A DNA stretch of 64,000 nucleotides. Origin: Verrucomicrobiia bacterium (lineage in GTDB: Bacteria; Verrucomicrobiota; Verrucomicrobiia; Limisphaerales; JADLHS01). The stretch is taken from positions 62,001 to 126,000 of the forward strand of contig JAHCLO010000001.1 of NCBI GenBank assembly GCA_026125285.1. The letters are read 5' to 3'. The first letter of the stretch is position 1. Each line of letters begins with the position of its first letter. The position numbers were made by a program, and so were the translations under genes. The notes beneath the pieces are model-generated. The model ran no database searches. It was not told the origin of the DNA and worked only from the letters and a program-made list of their open reading frames with translations. Shown piece by piece: positions 1 through 8,821 of this stretch.

Positions 1-1047
1 GGCACCGGCGAGTTGCATGCGCTCGACTTGACTGTCGTGGAACTGACCAACTCGGATTGGGACACACTTACTCCCAACCAACTCTGGCAGCGGCTCTATC
101 TGGGTCAGTACCGGCCCAGCACCTTAAAGCTCCGCGAGAACGGCCAATTGCCCGCCACGTTTGGCTTCCGTACCCGCGAGGGCGGCACGGGGCTTCTGCA
201 ACTCGTTACCTTTGACCCGGAGGGCCCTGGCGCAACTGTTCGGTTCAAGCGAATTCTCCGTGCTGGCGACAAGATGCCGCTGCAAGCCAAGCTGGATCCT
301 CAAACTGGCGACCTCGTCGCGAAGCTGGCTAACGGTGGGTCTGTGGCGTTCGTGGCGATCAAGTCCGCACATGACGTGTCCGACGGTTGGCGGCGAGCGG
401 ATGGTGCGAGAGCCATCGGCATCAATTGCTCCGTGGATTACCCGCAACGGCTCAGCGCAGTTGAAGCGCAGTTGTTTGACCTGCTCTTTCGGCTGGAGAA
501 GTTGCCGGAGCCTACGATGACACCCGTATTCGAGTTTGCGGGCGCGATCAGGAGTTCAACCGGAGATAAAGAGACCATTCGCGGCCGTGCGAATGATGAT
601 CTTTTGCCCGTGCAAGTAGTCTGGCCTAACTCGAAAAGATCTGCTTCGGCGCGCGTGGGCATCCCGCGCGCCGGGTGGCACACCATTCGGAGCATCGAAC
701 CCATCTCCCGTGGTTTCACCAAGACCCGCATTGGCGATGATCCGAAATGGGAGATCGAGATGCATGCAGCCGGAGTGGGCACCAAGGGTGCACAGATTAC
801 GGTTGTGTACACCACGAACTATCCGGGCTGGAATCTGCGCGTCCTCGCCTCGCGTTCGCGCCTACCCGATGTTACGGGCATCCTGGATGCCGCTGTCACC
901 AATGGCCCGGCAGCCACCAAAACCTATGTCTTTCCCGGGCTCCTGCTCAAGGACGTGCAAAACTTCCAGGTGCAGGCCCAACCGCTCGAGTGGGTGGAAT
1001 TTCGGAATCTGAAACTGGCACGGGCAACCGAACCCATGCATCCATGA
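1..1047 (+). CDS. Hypothetical protein, 5' end outside window
   Basis: The reading frame is open from the first base, so the gene probably starts upstream; the first in-window start would be a TTG at 13. About 348 residues are visible. I do not recognise a named family. A short 'GGTGLLQLVTFDP' stretch near residue 60 and a C-terminal 'QPLEWVEFRNLKLA' segment resemble C-terminal regions of planctomycete and verrucomicrobial BlaR1/M56-type or sigma-linked proteins, but that is recollection and not a search result. Its stop codon overlaps the ATG of the following ECF sigma gene (ATGA at 1044-1047), so the two are probably co-transcribed and translationally coupled. This makes a signalling or regulatory role possible, but unproven. 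Confidence 0.7.
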   Translation, partial: GTGELHALDLTVVELTNSDWDTLTPNQLWQRLYLGQYRPSTLKLRENGQLPATFGFRTREGGTGLLQLVTFDPEGPGATVRFKRILRAGDKMPLQAKLDPQTGDLVAKLANGGSVAFVAIKSAHDVSDGWRRADGARAIGINCSVDYPQRLSAVEAQLFDLLFRLEKLPEPTMTPVFEFAGAIRSSTGDKETIRGRANDDLLPVQVVWPNSKRSASARVGIPRAGWHTIRSIEPISRGFTKTRIGDDPKWEIEMHAAGVGTKGAQITVVYTTNYPGWNLRVLASRSRLPDVTGILDAAVTNGPAATKTYVFPGLLLKDVQNFQVQAQPLEWVEFRNLKLARATEPMHP

Positions 1048-1799
1048 CTGGAAACGACTCCACATCTCTGGATTCCCCTGCTGCGCGAGGCGACATTTTC
1101 GTCACCACGCGCTGGACGGTGGTGCTCTCCGCCGGGCGCAAATCTTCTCCGCAATCGGATCGTGCGCTCGGTGAACTATGTCAAACCTATTGGTATCCGC
1201 TCTACGCTTACGTGCGGCACCGAGGGCACTCAAGGGAGGACGCGGAAGACCTCACGCAAGCGTTTTTCGCCCGCTTCCTGGAGAAGAACTATCTCGAGGG
1301 TCTGAGCGCCGAGCGCGGGAAGTTTCGCGCGTTCCTGCTCGCGTCGTTGAAACACTTTCTGGCCAACGAATGGGACCGCTCGCAGGCCCGGAAACGCGGT
1401 GGCGGCGCGCTTCATCTCTCGCTTGACTGGCAGAGCGCGGATGAGCGTTATCATCTCGATCCCCCTGACCCCACCAGCCCGGATCGCCTGTACGACCGAG
1501 ACTGGGCCCTCGCGTTGTTGGAAAGGGTGATCGCCCGGTTGCAGAAGGAATGTGCCGCTGCCGGCAAAGCCGAATTGTTTGAGCGGACAAAGGATTTTCT
1601 CACAGTCGGTGAAGCCGCAATTCCTTACGCTCAAGCGGCGGAGCGACTCAATCTGAATGAAGGCGCGGTGCGCGTGGCGGTGCATCGGTTGCGCAAGCGT
1701 TACCGCGAACTGCTGCGGGATGAAATCGCCCAAACCCTGAGCGACCCCGCGCAAGTAAAGGAGGAACTGCGTTCGCTACAGGCTGCGCTCGCGTCCTGA
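1044..1799 (+). CDS. ECF-type RNA polymerase sigma factor
   Basis: The product is a 251-residue sigma-70-related regulator that would direct RNA polymerase to a specific promoter set. Region 2 is visible at about residues 40-105: 'YWYPLYAYVRHRGHS', then 'EDAEDLTQAFFARFLE' (region 2.2-like) and 'GKFRAFLLASLKHFLANEWD'. Region 4 is near the C-terminus, with a helix-turn-helix in 'AAERLNLNEGAVRVAVHRLR'. This long form, with about 60 extra residues between regions 2 and 4, is typical of verrucomicrobial and planctomycete ECF factors often linked to Ser/Thr kinases; no kinase is next to it here. The ATG at 1044 overlaps the upstream stop, which supports this start over any upstream in-frame codon. 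No adjacent anti-sigma factor is seen. Confidence 0.9.
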   Translation: MTGNDSTSLDSPAARGDIFVTTRWTVVLSAGRKSSPQSDRALGELCQTYWYPLYAYVRHRGHSREDAEDLTQAFFARFLEKNYLEGLSAERGKFRAFLLASLKHFLANEWDRSQARKRGGGALHLSLDWQSADERYHLDPPDPTSPDRLYDRDWALALLERVIARLQKECAAAGKAELFERTKDFLTVGEAAIPYAQAAERLNLNEGAVRVAVHRLRKRYRELLRDEIAQTLSDPAQVKEELRSLQAALAS

Positions 1800-1809
1800 A
1801 CTGACGGCG

Positions 1810-2790
1810 CTACCTTGGGCGGCCCGCTCCGCCGGAGTTGGAGGTCCGACTTTTGCGCAAGGCTTTCTCCACCCGGGTCAGGCGCTCCTTGATTTCCTCC
1901 AGTTCGTGATAGAGCGCGGTGGCCACTTCCTCCGCTTTGAGCGGCGCCTCGACCTCGAGTTTGCCCACAAGATCCTCCACCCGTATGTTCGAGAGTTTCC
2001 GAACGAGCAATGCCGACTTGGCCTTGGCCGCTTCCGCTTGGAATCGCTTCGCCAGGACGTCGAGCGCAGCCAGCGTCTGTGGATGAGTCAAGGACGGAGG
2101 TGCCGATTGACCAGCAGGTTCGTCAACGGGATCACGGTCAAACATCTGTTGGATCGCATCCGGAATGTCCTCGTCCAGAAACTCCTTCCGCCCGGTGGCG
2201 ATAGGCGTCACATTGCGGCGATCCAATTCCCGCAAAACGGCGCCGAACAGGCTGAAATGGGTGGCCTCTGGACTGGTGGCCGGCAACTCCACAATCTTGT
2301 CACCTGCCATCTTGCCCGCATAAGCGAAGCCGCTGCCGCCGCCCACTGCGGGCATCCAATGGGCTTCATCGGCCAAGTGCTCGCGCGCGGCTTGGATTAT
2401 TTCCAGTTTGATCTCGGGCGTGAGCACCGCGATCTGCGGGGGTGGAGGTGAGGCGAAAGCCGAGGTGGATTCGGATTCAGCGAGGTCTGGCTCAAGCGGC
2501 AGACTTTGACTCGCGCCCGGAGCCACAGGCGGATTGAGCGCTGGCGGCGGGGACAGCGCCGGGGCAGACGAAACCACCTCAGTCTTTGGAGAAGCCGTGA
2601 CACCGGTGGCGCCCGCGTCCTTGCCCGGGGCCGGCGGGTGGGCGGGCGAAGCTGCCTCCGGCTCGCTGGTCGGCGGCGGAATGGCGATCGTGGCTTTGCA
2701 AGACGGGCAGGCGGTCGCCCGGCCAATTTCGCTGGCTTCGGTCAGGATGCGCTGGCCGCAAGCGGGGCAACTGAATTTGAACGCATTCAT
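1810..2790 (-). CDS. Zinc-ribbon protein with proline-rich linker
   Basis: A 326-residue protein that opens with a zinc ribbon: 'SCPACGQRI' and 14 residues later 'CPSCKATI', two CxxC knuckles expected to bind one zinc ion. A Pro/Ala/Ser-rich low-complexity linker follows (about residues 40-110). The remainder is charged and probably helical, with a heptad-like C-terminal end ('ALYHELEEIKERLTRVEKAL') that could form a coiled coil. There is no signal peptide or membrane segment, so it is probably cytoplasmic. The start could also be the ATG two codons upstream at 2796. The pattern is common in Planctomycetes-Verrucomicrobia proteins of unknown role, and I cannot assign a function. It converges with the ECF sigma gene, leaving 10 bp between the stops. 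Confidence 0.75.
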   Translation of the reverse strand: MNAFKFSCPACGQRILTEASEIGRATACPSCKATIAIPPPTSEPEAASPAHPPAPGKDAGATGVTASPKTEVVSSAPALSPPPALNPPVAPGASQSLPLEPDLAESESTSAFASPPPPQIAVLTPEIKLEIIQAAREHLADEAHWMPAVGGGSGFAYAGKMAGDKIVELPATSPEATHFSLFGAVLRELDRRNVTPIATGRKEFLDEDIPDAIQQMFDRDPVDEPAGQSAPPSLTHPQTLAALDVLAKRFQAEAAKAKSALLVRKLSNIRVEDLVGKLEVEAPLKAEEVATALYHELEEIKERLTRVEKALRKSRTSNSGGAGRPR

Positions 2791-2842
2791 GGCCATCGCT
2801 TTCGTTTGTCGAGTCACATTCGCGCGGAGCTTCGTCCCTGCC

Positions 2843-3778
2843 TCAATCACCCGCAGACATCGTCCACATCCCCATTGGATTCAAAGCGCTGCCGCGCCCA
2901 ATGGTTTCGGTGGTCGTGTGCAGTCCCACATGACCATCGTGGAAGAGGTAGTTGAAGCGTCGGGAATGAAGCCCGTAGGAGATGGATCCGTAGGTGTGCT
3001 CGGTGCCACTGACCCTGGCCACGGTGGTCGTTTGGATGCAGTCCTCGTTAACGCCACTTGGCGCTGCCGGCCCCGGCCCGGCACAAAAGGATGGCCAATC
3101 GTTGCCGGCCATATTGCGGCCATTGGCCAGTTCCGCCAGCAGGATTGTTCCCGCCTGGTCCTTTACCTGATTCACTTTGAAGCCGCGCGGCCTCCAATTG
3201 AACGTGTTCGGGGCCGAGCCACGCAGGTTGTAGAAAATGCCGATGCCTTTCAGCCCGGAAACCGGCAACGGCGCATTGGCCGAACTGAGCATGAAGCCGG
3301 AACCAGCCCAGTTCATGGAGTAGGATCGCCGTGCCGCAAACGCGTTCAGCCAGGATTCATTCTTGGGGAATTCGATCCGGTCAGCCGGGCACCGAAGGAT
3401 TCGCGGCGTCTTGTCGGGTGGCATGACACCCATTTGCAGGTCCATGTCACTGCCGGTACCACCAATGTTGCGGTGAATGTAATCGTCCCAAGTCAACTGA
3501 TAGGTGATATCACCAGTGGAATAAGCCGCAGGTGGATACATGTCCTGATGATCAGCGGTGAACAGCGTCACCCCCAACCCAAGCTGTTTCAGATTGGACA
3601 GACATTGGGTTCGTTGCGCGCGCGCCTTGGCTTTGCTCAAAGCCGGAAGCAGCATGGCCGCGAGAATCGCGATGATGGCGATGACGACCAGCAGTTCAAT
3701 CAACGTGAACGCTCCCCGCAGTCCCTTGCGGCATGCACATGAACTTTCCTGACTGGATTGCGAATGTGAATTCGTCAT
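2843..3778 (-). CDS. Type II secretion-like pseudopilin (prepilin N-terminal cleavage domain)
   Basis: A 311-residue protein with a class III (prepilin) signal. A short basic leader 'CACRKGLRG' precedes '[20 protein letters not shown]', with the conserved Glu five residues into the hydrophobic helix. A prepilin peptidase would process it and it would be exported to the periplasm or surface. The soluble domain carries 'LRCPAD', '[16 protein letters not shown]' and a C-terminal 'GMWTMSAGD', the signature of the large verrucomicrobial/planctomycete pseudopilin family (H-x9-DG type). No other secretion genes are adjacent, so it is one of many dispersed paralogues; two more are in this window. The stretch just 5' of it (3779-4002) holds the terminator of the next minus-strand gene. 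Confidence 0.9.
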   Translation of the reverse strand: MTNSHSQSSQESSCACRKGLRGAFTLIELLVVIAIIAILAAMLLPALSKAKARAQRTQCLSNLKQLGLGVTLFTADHQDMYPPAAYSTGDITYQLTWDDYIHRNIGGTGSDMDLQMGVMPPDKTPRILRCPADRIEFPKNESWLNAFAARRSYSMNWAGSGFMLSSANAPLPVSGLKGIGIFYNLRGSAPNTFNWRPRGFKVNQVKDQAGTILLAELANGRNMAGNDWPSFCAGPGPAAPSGVNEDCIQTTTVARVSGTEHTYGSISYGLHSRRFNYLFHDGHVGLHTTTETIGRGSALNPMGMWTMSAGD

Positions 3779-3892
3779 CGCCGGTTGCTCATCTATAGCT
3801 TCGTTTTCACCTTTCGTAAACGCCCGAAGTGGCTTCGAGCGTCAATGAAAGAACCGTCCATGCGGTGCAGAATTCCCAAGGACATCAGGCTT

Positions 3893-3927
3893 CCCAAAAG
3901 TGAGGGCGCCGGTTTGCCGGCGCCCTC
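3893..3927 (-). terminator. Rho-independent terminator for the secreted two-domain protein gene
   Basis: A perfect 11-bp stem (left arm 3902-3912, right arm 3917-3927, 4-nt loop) lies 76 bp past the stop of the minus-strand gene ending at 4003. Read on the minus strand, it is followed within two bases by TTTT. Confidence 0.7.
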
Positions 3928-4002
3928 TCCCAGTCAATCCCCACTCAATCCCCACTCAACCCAGGACAATACATCCGTGACGCAGTTCGAAACCCATGTG
4001 CC

Positions 4003-5652
4003 TTATGGAGTGGGCGGCACCCAGACGGTGCGGAAATACTTGGGCGCACCCGAAATGGGCGTCGCGTACGGGTTGCTTGCGCCAACGACTTCGCTGAACG
4101 GTCCATTGACATTCGTCGCGCTTTGGAGTTTGACGCTGCCGGTGGCCGGGTCTGCCCAAGTGACAACGATGTTCTCGCCGCTGACAGCGACACTCAATGG
4201 CGGGCAACCCACGAAGAGCCGTTCGAGCTTGATGTTGTCAACGATCAGCGCGTTGTCGGCGTCGTATCCCCAAGTCGTCAACGAGTTCGCATTCTCAATC
4301 TGGAACTGCATGTTCATGTCGTGGATCTTGCTGGCATGATCGGTGAAGTTTGCCTTCGAGCCAATGCCGGCATTGCCCTGCCTTAGCGTGTAGGACGTCG
4401 TTTGCCAATTCGTCCCGGCTGGCACCGCAAAGTCCAGACGCACCAGCAGGTCATCATCTTCGTCTGCGTCGGCCGGTTCCAATGTGTCGTCGGGTGCGCG
4501 CAGGAACACCTGCAAGGCCAAGCTGGTGTTGAGCGTGGCCGGCTCCAAGCCCTCTGCCCGTGCGTCAAAGGTGAGCAAATAGTCACCGAGGTCTCCCGAA
4601 CTGAACAGGCTGTAGTCCACCGGACCGCTGCCGCCCATGCCGCCACCCGCCCATTGCGGTGGTTCGCTGGCTAACGCGCTGTTGTCCATTCGCAGGGACC
4701 AACCGTTACTGCCGCCCACCCCGGCGCCCGCGTCCGCTTCGTTATAGGTGAAGATCGGCAGGTTGGCGTTCTGCGACCAATTATAGCCACCGTAGAAACC
4801 CCAGCCAGGCTTGTCGTCCATGTTCCACTCCAACATGACGACCGGGACGGTGGGCGGCGGCGGCGGCGGCGGCGCCTTCTGCACTACTTCCAATCGAATA
4901 TCGTCCAGGTAGAAAGTGTTATCGGCATCAAAATCCCAGCCACCCTCGGGCTGGTGGAAATTGACATTGAACCGCGGATTGCAGTCCTGAAAACGGTAGG
5001 CGATGAAATCGGCCTCGGTCTTGCCATCGGCGATACCACCTTGGTCCAGCGTGAACACGAAGGTCTGCCAGTTGCTGCTCACACTGAAGTTGAGGTTCAC
5101 CTGCATGAGCATGTCATCGTCAGTGTTTGCATCCGGCGGCTGGATGGTGTCGTCCGGCGCGGCAAACTGCACCTGGAATTCGCCATTGGCAGTGGTGACG
5201 CCCGCCTTCAGCCCCTCGGCGCGCGCGCGGAACGAGATGATGTAGTCCTCCCGATTGGTCGCCGTGAAGATGGAGGCGTCGTTTGTCCAATTCAGCCCAC
5301 CGCCAAAGCCGAAGCCGTAGCCACCCCCGGGATAGGCGATCATGAAATCGGCATAGCCGGCGTTGTCAAAGTAGAACTGGCCCATCGCGTTGGTGAATCC
5401 CCAATCGTCCGGGTCGTAGAACGCCGTGTTGAAGTAGTAACTGTGCGCGGGGGCCTCGCCCCCCCAATCATACTTGTAGCCGTAGTTCCACCGCAGGTTG
5501 TGGCCGACCCCGGTGTCGAAATCATAATCAAAGGTGGTCAACGAAACCAGATTGGTAACGGGGGTTTCCTGGGCCAGAGATTTTAACGGTGATCCAGCCA
5601 GACTACACGCGAAGATGGCGCAGATCATCCATTGGCTTGATGTGGTTTTCAT
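4003..5652 (-). CDS. Secreted protein with two duplicated carbohydrate-binding-like domains
   Basis: The chosen 549-residue start gives a clear signal peptide ('MKTTSSQWMICAIFACSLAG' to 'SLAQ'); the frame is open for 71 further codons upstream but these do not look like an export signal. Two homologous beta-rich halves follow (about residues 30-260 and 275-480). They share 'F.ARAEGL', 'APDDT(I/L).P.DA' and 'NWQT...TL.QG' motifs and an 'A(D/L)NT/ALxxDxI(R/K)LE' end, resembling galactose-binding-like CBM folds. A poly-proline linker separates them. The C-terminus (about 485-549) is a short module ending 'GAPKYFRTVWVPPTP', nearly the same as that of the protein encoded at 21918-25409. It is probably an extracellular or cell-surface binding protein; the ligand is unknown. 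Confidence 0.8.
   Translation of the reverse strand: MKTTSSQWMICAIFACSLAGSPLKSLAQETPVTNLVSLTTFDYDFDTGVGHNLRWNYGYKYDWGGEAPAHSYYFNTAFYDPDDWGFTNAMGQFYFDNAGYADFMIAYPGGGYGFGFGGGLNWTNDASIFTATNREDYIISFRARAEGLKAGVTTANGEFQVQFAAPDDTIQPPDANTDDDMLMQVNLNFSVSSNWQTFVFTLDQGGIADGKTEADFIAYRFQDCNPRFNVNFHQPEGGWDFDADNTFYLDDIRLEVVQKAPPPPPPPTVPVVMLEWNMDDKPGWGFYGGYNWSQNANLPIFTYNEADAGAGVGGSNGWSLRMDNSALASEPPQWAGGGMGGSGPVDYSLFSSGDLGDYLLTFDARAEGLEPATLNTSLALQVFLRAPDDTLEPADADEDDDLLVRLDFAVPAGTNWQTTSYTLRQGNAGIGSKANFTDHASKIHDMNMQFQIENANSLTTWGYDADNALIVDNIKLERLFVGCPPLSVAVSGENIVVTWADPATGSVKLQSATNVNGPFSEVVGASNPYATPISGAPKYFRTVWVPPTP
4853..4873. repeat. (GGC)7 trinucleotide tract encoding a poly-proline linker
   Basis: Seven uninterrupted GGC units on the plus strand read as consecutive proline codons on the minus strand, between the two duplicated domains of the secreted protein. 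Slippage would change linker length by whole residues. Confidence 0.85.
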
Positions 5653-5942
5653 TTTCAGACTTTTTGTTTGTGGGTTATGGCAGCGGTCGGCATCGGCAGG
5701 CAGAGGTTCAAAGCGGAGGATGTCCTTGAGTCTGATTGGACGAACCGACTCCCAGACACCCGACTCCCCGGTCTTCTCGCCATTGAAACCATCGTAATAA
5801 TACGCCTTCCTAATCCACCGCTGGTAATACCGTAGCGAAGCCCAAACCAGCCGTCCTGTCATCAAAACAGATTACAGGCGATCTGAGCACAAACCGCCCC
5901 GGCGGGATCACTTGGGTTGGAAGTCGAGTCACCGACCGATGG

Positions 5943-7091
5943 TTACAGTTCCCGCACGTACAAGTTCATAAACTCCCCTGCCCCGCCGGTATCACGCAAT
6001 CCCAGCGGCCCGCGCCCGGGTGCGTCCGCCGGCAAGTTGATCTGCTGTGTGTCCTTATCAGCCTGCCGCACCGTAATTTGACGGCCACGACCGGTAAGGA
6101 TGAAACGCTGGTACACTCCTGGGGTTGTTCCGAGCAATGGCAGTTCCACGCCGCGCCAGGCCACGATCGGCACCATTGGCGAACTGCCCTCGGCTGGCTT
6201 CGCCGGACGGCAATCCAGAATGAACTCCGCATCGCCAAAGTCAGTCGCCGTCCACAAGTCGCCCGCCGCACTTGCTTTACCCGCAGCGATGGTCAGCCGT
6301 TCACCACGCACGCGCCAACGTGTCGCTGTGACGGCGTTCGTCTTCCAGCCGCGCAAATCCAAGCCCGTGAAAAGTGAACGCCAGCCCTGATCAAGTGGCG
6401 CGGTCAATTCGGCCGACGCACCACTGGACGGCAGTTCCTTGATACGCATATTACGAAATTCCACTGGCGCCCCCTCGGACTCCAGCGCCAGATAGCCTTT
6501 GCGATAATTGCAGTCCTCGCCGCCGGAGACTTCCTGGCCGTTCACGCTCAGGCGAATCACGCCGTTGGTGCAAACGATGCGGTAATGATTCCATTCGGGG
6601 GACCGCCGACTTCGCTCCTCGGAGGGAAAGCTTCTCATGCCGTTGTGGCGCCCAAACGGCTTCATCGTGGCGCCATGAATGGGAAACACATCCCCGTGCG
6701 TCGTGAACCAGTCCGGCTTCCTCCCGGTTTCTTTCGCGTACTGCTCGGCGTAGCCGTGATCCAACACCTGCACCTCGATGCCGCGCAGGAACGGCACCCC
6801 CGGCGCGGCGATGGGTGTGCCCCAGAGAAACACGCCGGAGTTGCCGCCGCTGGTCAGATGCCGCCATTCGAGTTCGAGGATAAAGTTCTCGTACTGCCGT
6901 TCGGTGCGCAGTGCGCCCGTGGGGAAACCGGTGCAATGAATGACACCCTCACGCACGCTCCACGTTTCGGGCGCGCAATTGGCGTTCACCCAGCCACTCA
7001 GATCACGGCCGTTGAACAGCGGCACGAAGCCGTCCTCCGCCCCCCGGGCAGTGCCCGCGGCCACCAAAAAAATCAGGCACAATTGTTTCAT
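5943..7091 (-). CDS. DUF1080 (3-keto-disaccharide hydrolase-like) secreted protein, two domains
   Basis: A 382-residue protein with a signal peptide ('MKQLCLIFLVAAGTARGAED'). The first domain (about residues 22-210) is a typical DUF1080 jelly-roll: 'FVPLFNGRDLSGWV', 'W.VREGVIHC', 'NSGVFLWG', 'GIEVQVLDHG', 'NHYRIVCTNG', 'YLALESEGAPVEFRNMRIKEL'. The second half (about 225-382) begins 'GWRSLFTGLDLRGWK' and is a weaker second copy of the fold. DUF1080 members are concanavalin-like domains; some are reported as 3-keto-glycoside hydrolases acting in the periplasm or outside the cell. The substrate here is unknown. Neighbouring genes are not obviously in the same pathway. The region 5653-5942 to its 3' side holds only the upstream region of the neighbour reading away from it. 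Confidence 0.9.
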   Translation of the reverse strand: MKQLCLIFLVAAGTARGAEDGFVPLFNGRDLSGWVNANCAPETWSVREGVIHCTGFPTGALRTERQYENFILELEWRHLTSGGNSGVFLWGTPIAAPGVPFLRGIEVQVLDHGYAEQYAKETGRKPDWFTTHGDVFPIHGATMKPFGRHNGMRSFPSEERSRRSPEWNHYRIVCTNGVIRLSVNGQEVSGGEDCNYRKGYLALESEGAPVEFRNMRIKELPSSGASAELTAPLDQGWRSLFTGLDLRGWKTNAVTATRWRVRGERLTIAAGKASAAGDLWTATDFGDAEFILDCRPAKPAEGSSPMVPIVAWRGVELPLLGTTPGVYQRFILTGRGRQITVRQADKDTQQINLPADAPGRGPLGLRDTGGAGEFMNLYVREL

Positions 7092-7232
7092 CTTGGGAAT
7101 ATGTCAGCGTGTTCTTCACCAGTAAGCAGGAAACTCCCGATCCGTCAATCCTCGCAGAGAATTTCGCCCTCTTACGGCGGTGGCCGCCCTGGAAGGATGC
7201 GAGCTTCATGGAGCTGCACAGCGTTCACAAAG

Positions 7233-8675
7233 CTACAGAAATGGCGAGAACAACCGCGCCGTCGCATCGCGCAGTTTGGCCGGCATCGCGCGTCCGTCCG
7301 CCTCCGCCAACGTCACTTCGCGGGCAATCTGGATTTTTCCCTGCGCCAGCGCCGACATGGCCTGCGCCAGATCGCGGTCGTAACATTCCACGTTTAACTC
7401 GAAGTTCAGCCGCAGACTCCGCGGGTCCCAGTTGGCCGAACCAACGAACACCCAATGGCCGTCCACCACCATCAGCTTCGAGTGATCGAAGGGTGGCGGG
7501 GTCAGCCACAGCCGGCAGCCGCGCTCCAACACCTGCCACCACAGCGCGCGCGACGCCCAGTCCACGAACGGCAAGTTGCTGTTCGCCGGCAGGATGATGT
7601 CCACGCGCACCCCGCGCAACGCCGCCAGATTCAGCGCGGTGATCAGGGTCGGATCGGGCAGAAAATACGGTGTAACGATTTGCACGGACGATTGCGCCTC
7701 GGCCAGCGCCGCCAACAACGTCCAGCGCAGTTTGTCGTAATCTTCATCCGGTCCGTCCGTCACCACGCGCGCCACGACCTTGCCGCCATCGCACAATTCC
7801 GGAAACCAGACGTGGCCTTCCAGGATTTCGTCGGTGCAAAACGCCCAGTCATTGGCAAACGCCTCCTGCATCTGCGTCACGACCGGCCCTTCCAGCCGGA
7901 AATGCAGGTCCTGCACCGGACGACGGGGTTGAGCCGCCAGCACATTCCCCTGCCGGATATTGATTCCGCCAGTGAAACCGACGGCGCCATCCGCCACCAG
8001 CAACTTCCGATGGTTGCGCAGGTTCATCGTCATGAAATGCCACAGCGGAAAACTCGGCAGAAACCGGCCCACGGGCACGCGGGCACGCTTTAGCTCGCGG
8101 AAGATGGTCGGCCAGGAATACCGCGCACCAGCATCATCAATCAACACGCGCACCGCCACGCCGCGCGCCACCGCCCGCCCCAGCGCGGCCACGAATTGCC
8201 GCCCACTCGGGTCGCGGTCGAAAATGTAAGTGAGGAGCGCCACGGATTTCTTCGCGCCATCAATCGCGGCGAGCATGGCTGGAAAAGCTTCATCTCCGTT
8301 CACCAGCACTTGAACGCGATTCCCGCCCGCCAGCGGGCGCGCGGCCACGCGCTCCACCAAACGCGCCAGCGATCTCAAGTGCTCGGCCACGGGCGCATCC
8401 GACTCGCCGGCATCATGTGCCAGGGAAGGAGGGATGACTTCAGGATTCTCCGCGCGCAACGTTAGCGCTTTACGGCGGATGCGGTTGACGCCGAGCGAAA
8501 CGTAAAGGATCGGGCCGAGCAGCGGCATGAGCCAGATGAAACCCAACCACAGCACCGCGGCTCGTGAATCGCGCTTGTTCAGCAAGGCGTGGGCGGAAGC
8601 CAGCAACGCGGCAAAAAAACTCAACGCCGCCACCAAGTGCGGCCACAAGCGGGCAAGCTGATCGAGCCAGGGCAT
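7233..8675 (-). CDS. cls: Cardiolipin synthase (phospholipase D family)
   Basis: A 480-residue membrane enzyme that condenses two phosphatidylglycerols, or a related pair, to cardiolipin. The N-terminus has two hydrophobic segments ('LVAALSFFAALLASAHALL' and 'AVLWLGFIWLMPLLGPILYV'), as in bacterial ClsA. Two HKD motifs are present: 'NHRKLLVADGAVGFTGGINI' near residue 210 and 'DHSKLMVVDGHWVFVGSANW' near residue 390, each with the following Gly/Ser-rich strand. The start at 8675 is preceded by AAAGGAAAT, a good ribosome-binding site; the frame stays open upstream without a plausible N-terminus. Length fits the family (about 480). It is divergently placed from the ABC ATPase gene at 8822. Confidence 0.95.
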   Translation of the reverse strand: MPWLDQLARLWPHLVAALSFFAALLASAHALLNKRDSRAAVLWLGFIWLMPLLGPILYVSLGVNRIRRKALTLRAENPEVIPPSLAHDAGESDAPVAEHLRSLARLVERVAARPLAGGNRVQVLVNGDEAFPAMLAAIDGAKKSVALLTYIFDRDPSGRQFVAALGRAVARGVAVRVLIDDAGARYSWPTIFRELKRARVPVGRFLPSFPLWHFMTMNLRNHRKLLVADGAVGFTGGINIRQGNVLAAQPRRPVQDLHFRLEGPVVTQMQEAFANDWAFCTDEILEGHVWFPELCDGGKVVARVVTDGPDEDYDKLRWTLLAALAEAQSSVQIVTPYFLPDPTLITALNLAALRGVRVDIILPANSNLPFVDWASRALWWQVLERGCRLWLTPPPFDHSKLMVVDGHWVFVGSANWDPRSLRLNFELNVECYDRDLAQAMSALAQGKIQIAREVTLAEADGRAMPAKLRDATARLFSPFL

Positions 8676-8821
8676 CGTTTGATTTCCTTTATGGCGCAAG
8701 CCCCGGCGGTTGCAAGCACCATGTCTGGGGCGGCCAGAATCCGGCTGACAAGCCCGCTGCGATTTGTTCCAATCTCCGCGCCGATGATTTCTCAACTTAA
8801 CCCTGCTGAATTGCCGCTGCC

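Noticed and set aside
2534-3742. Plus-strand open frame of 402 codons
   Set aside because: It is antisense to the zinc-ribbon and pseudopilin genes and its translation has no family features; typical of GC-rich shadow frames.
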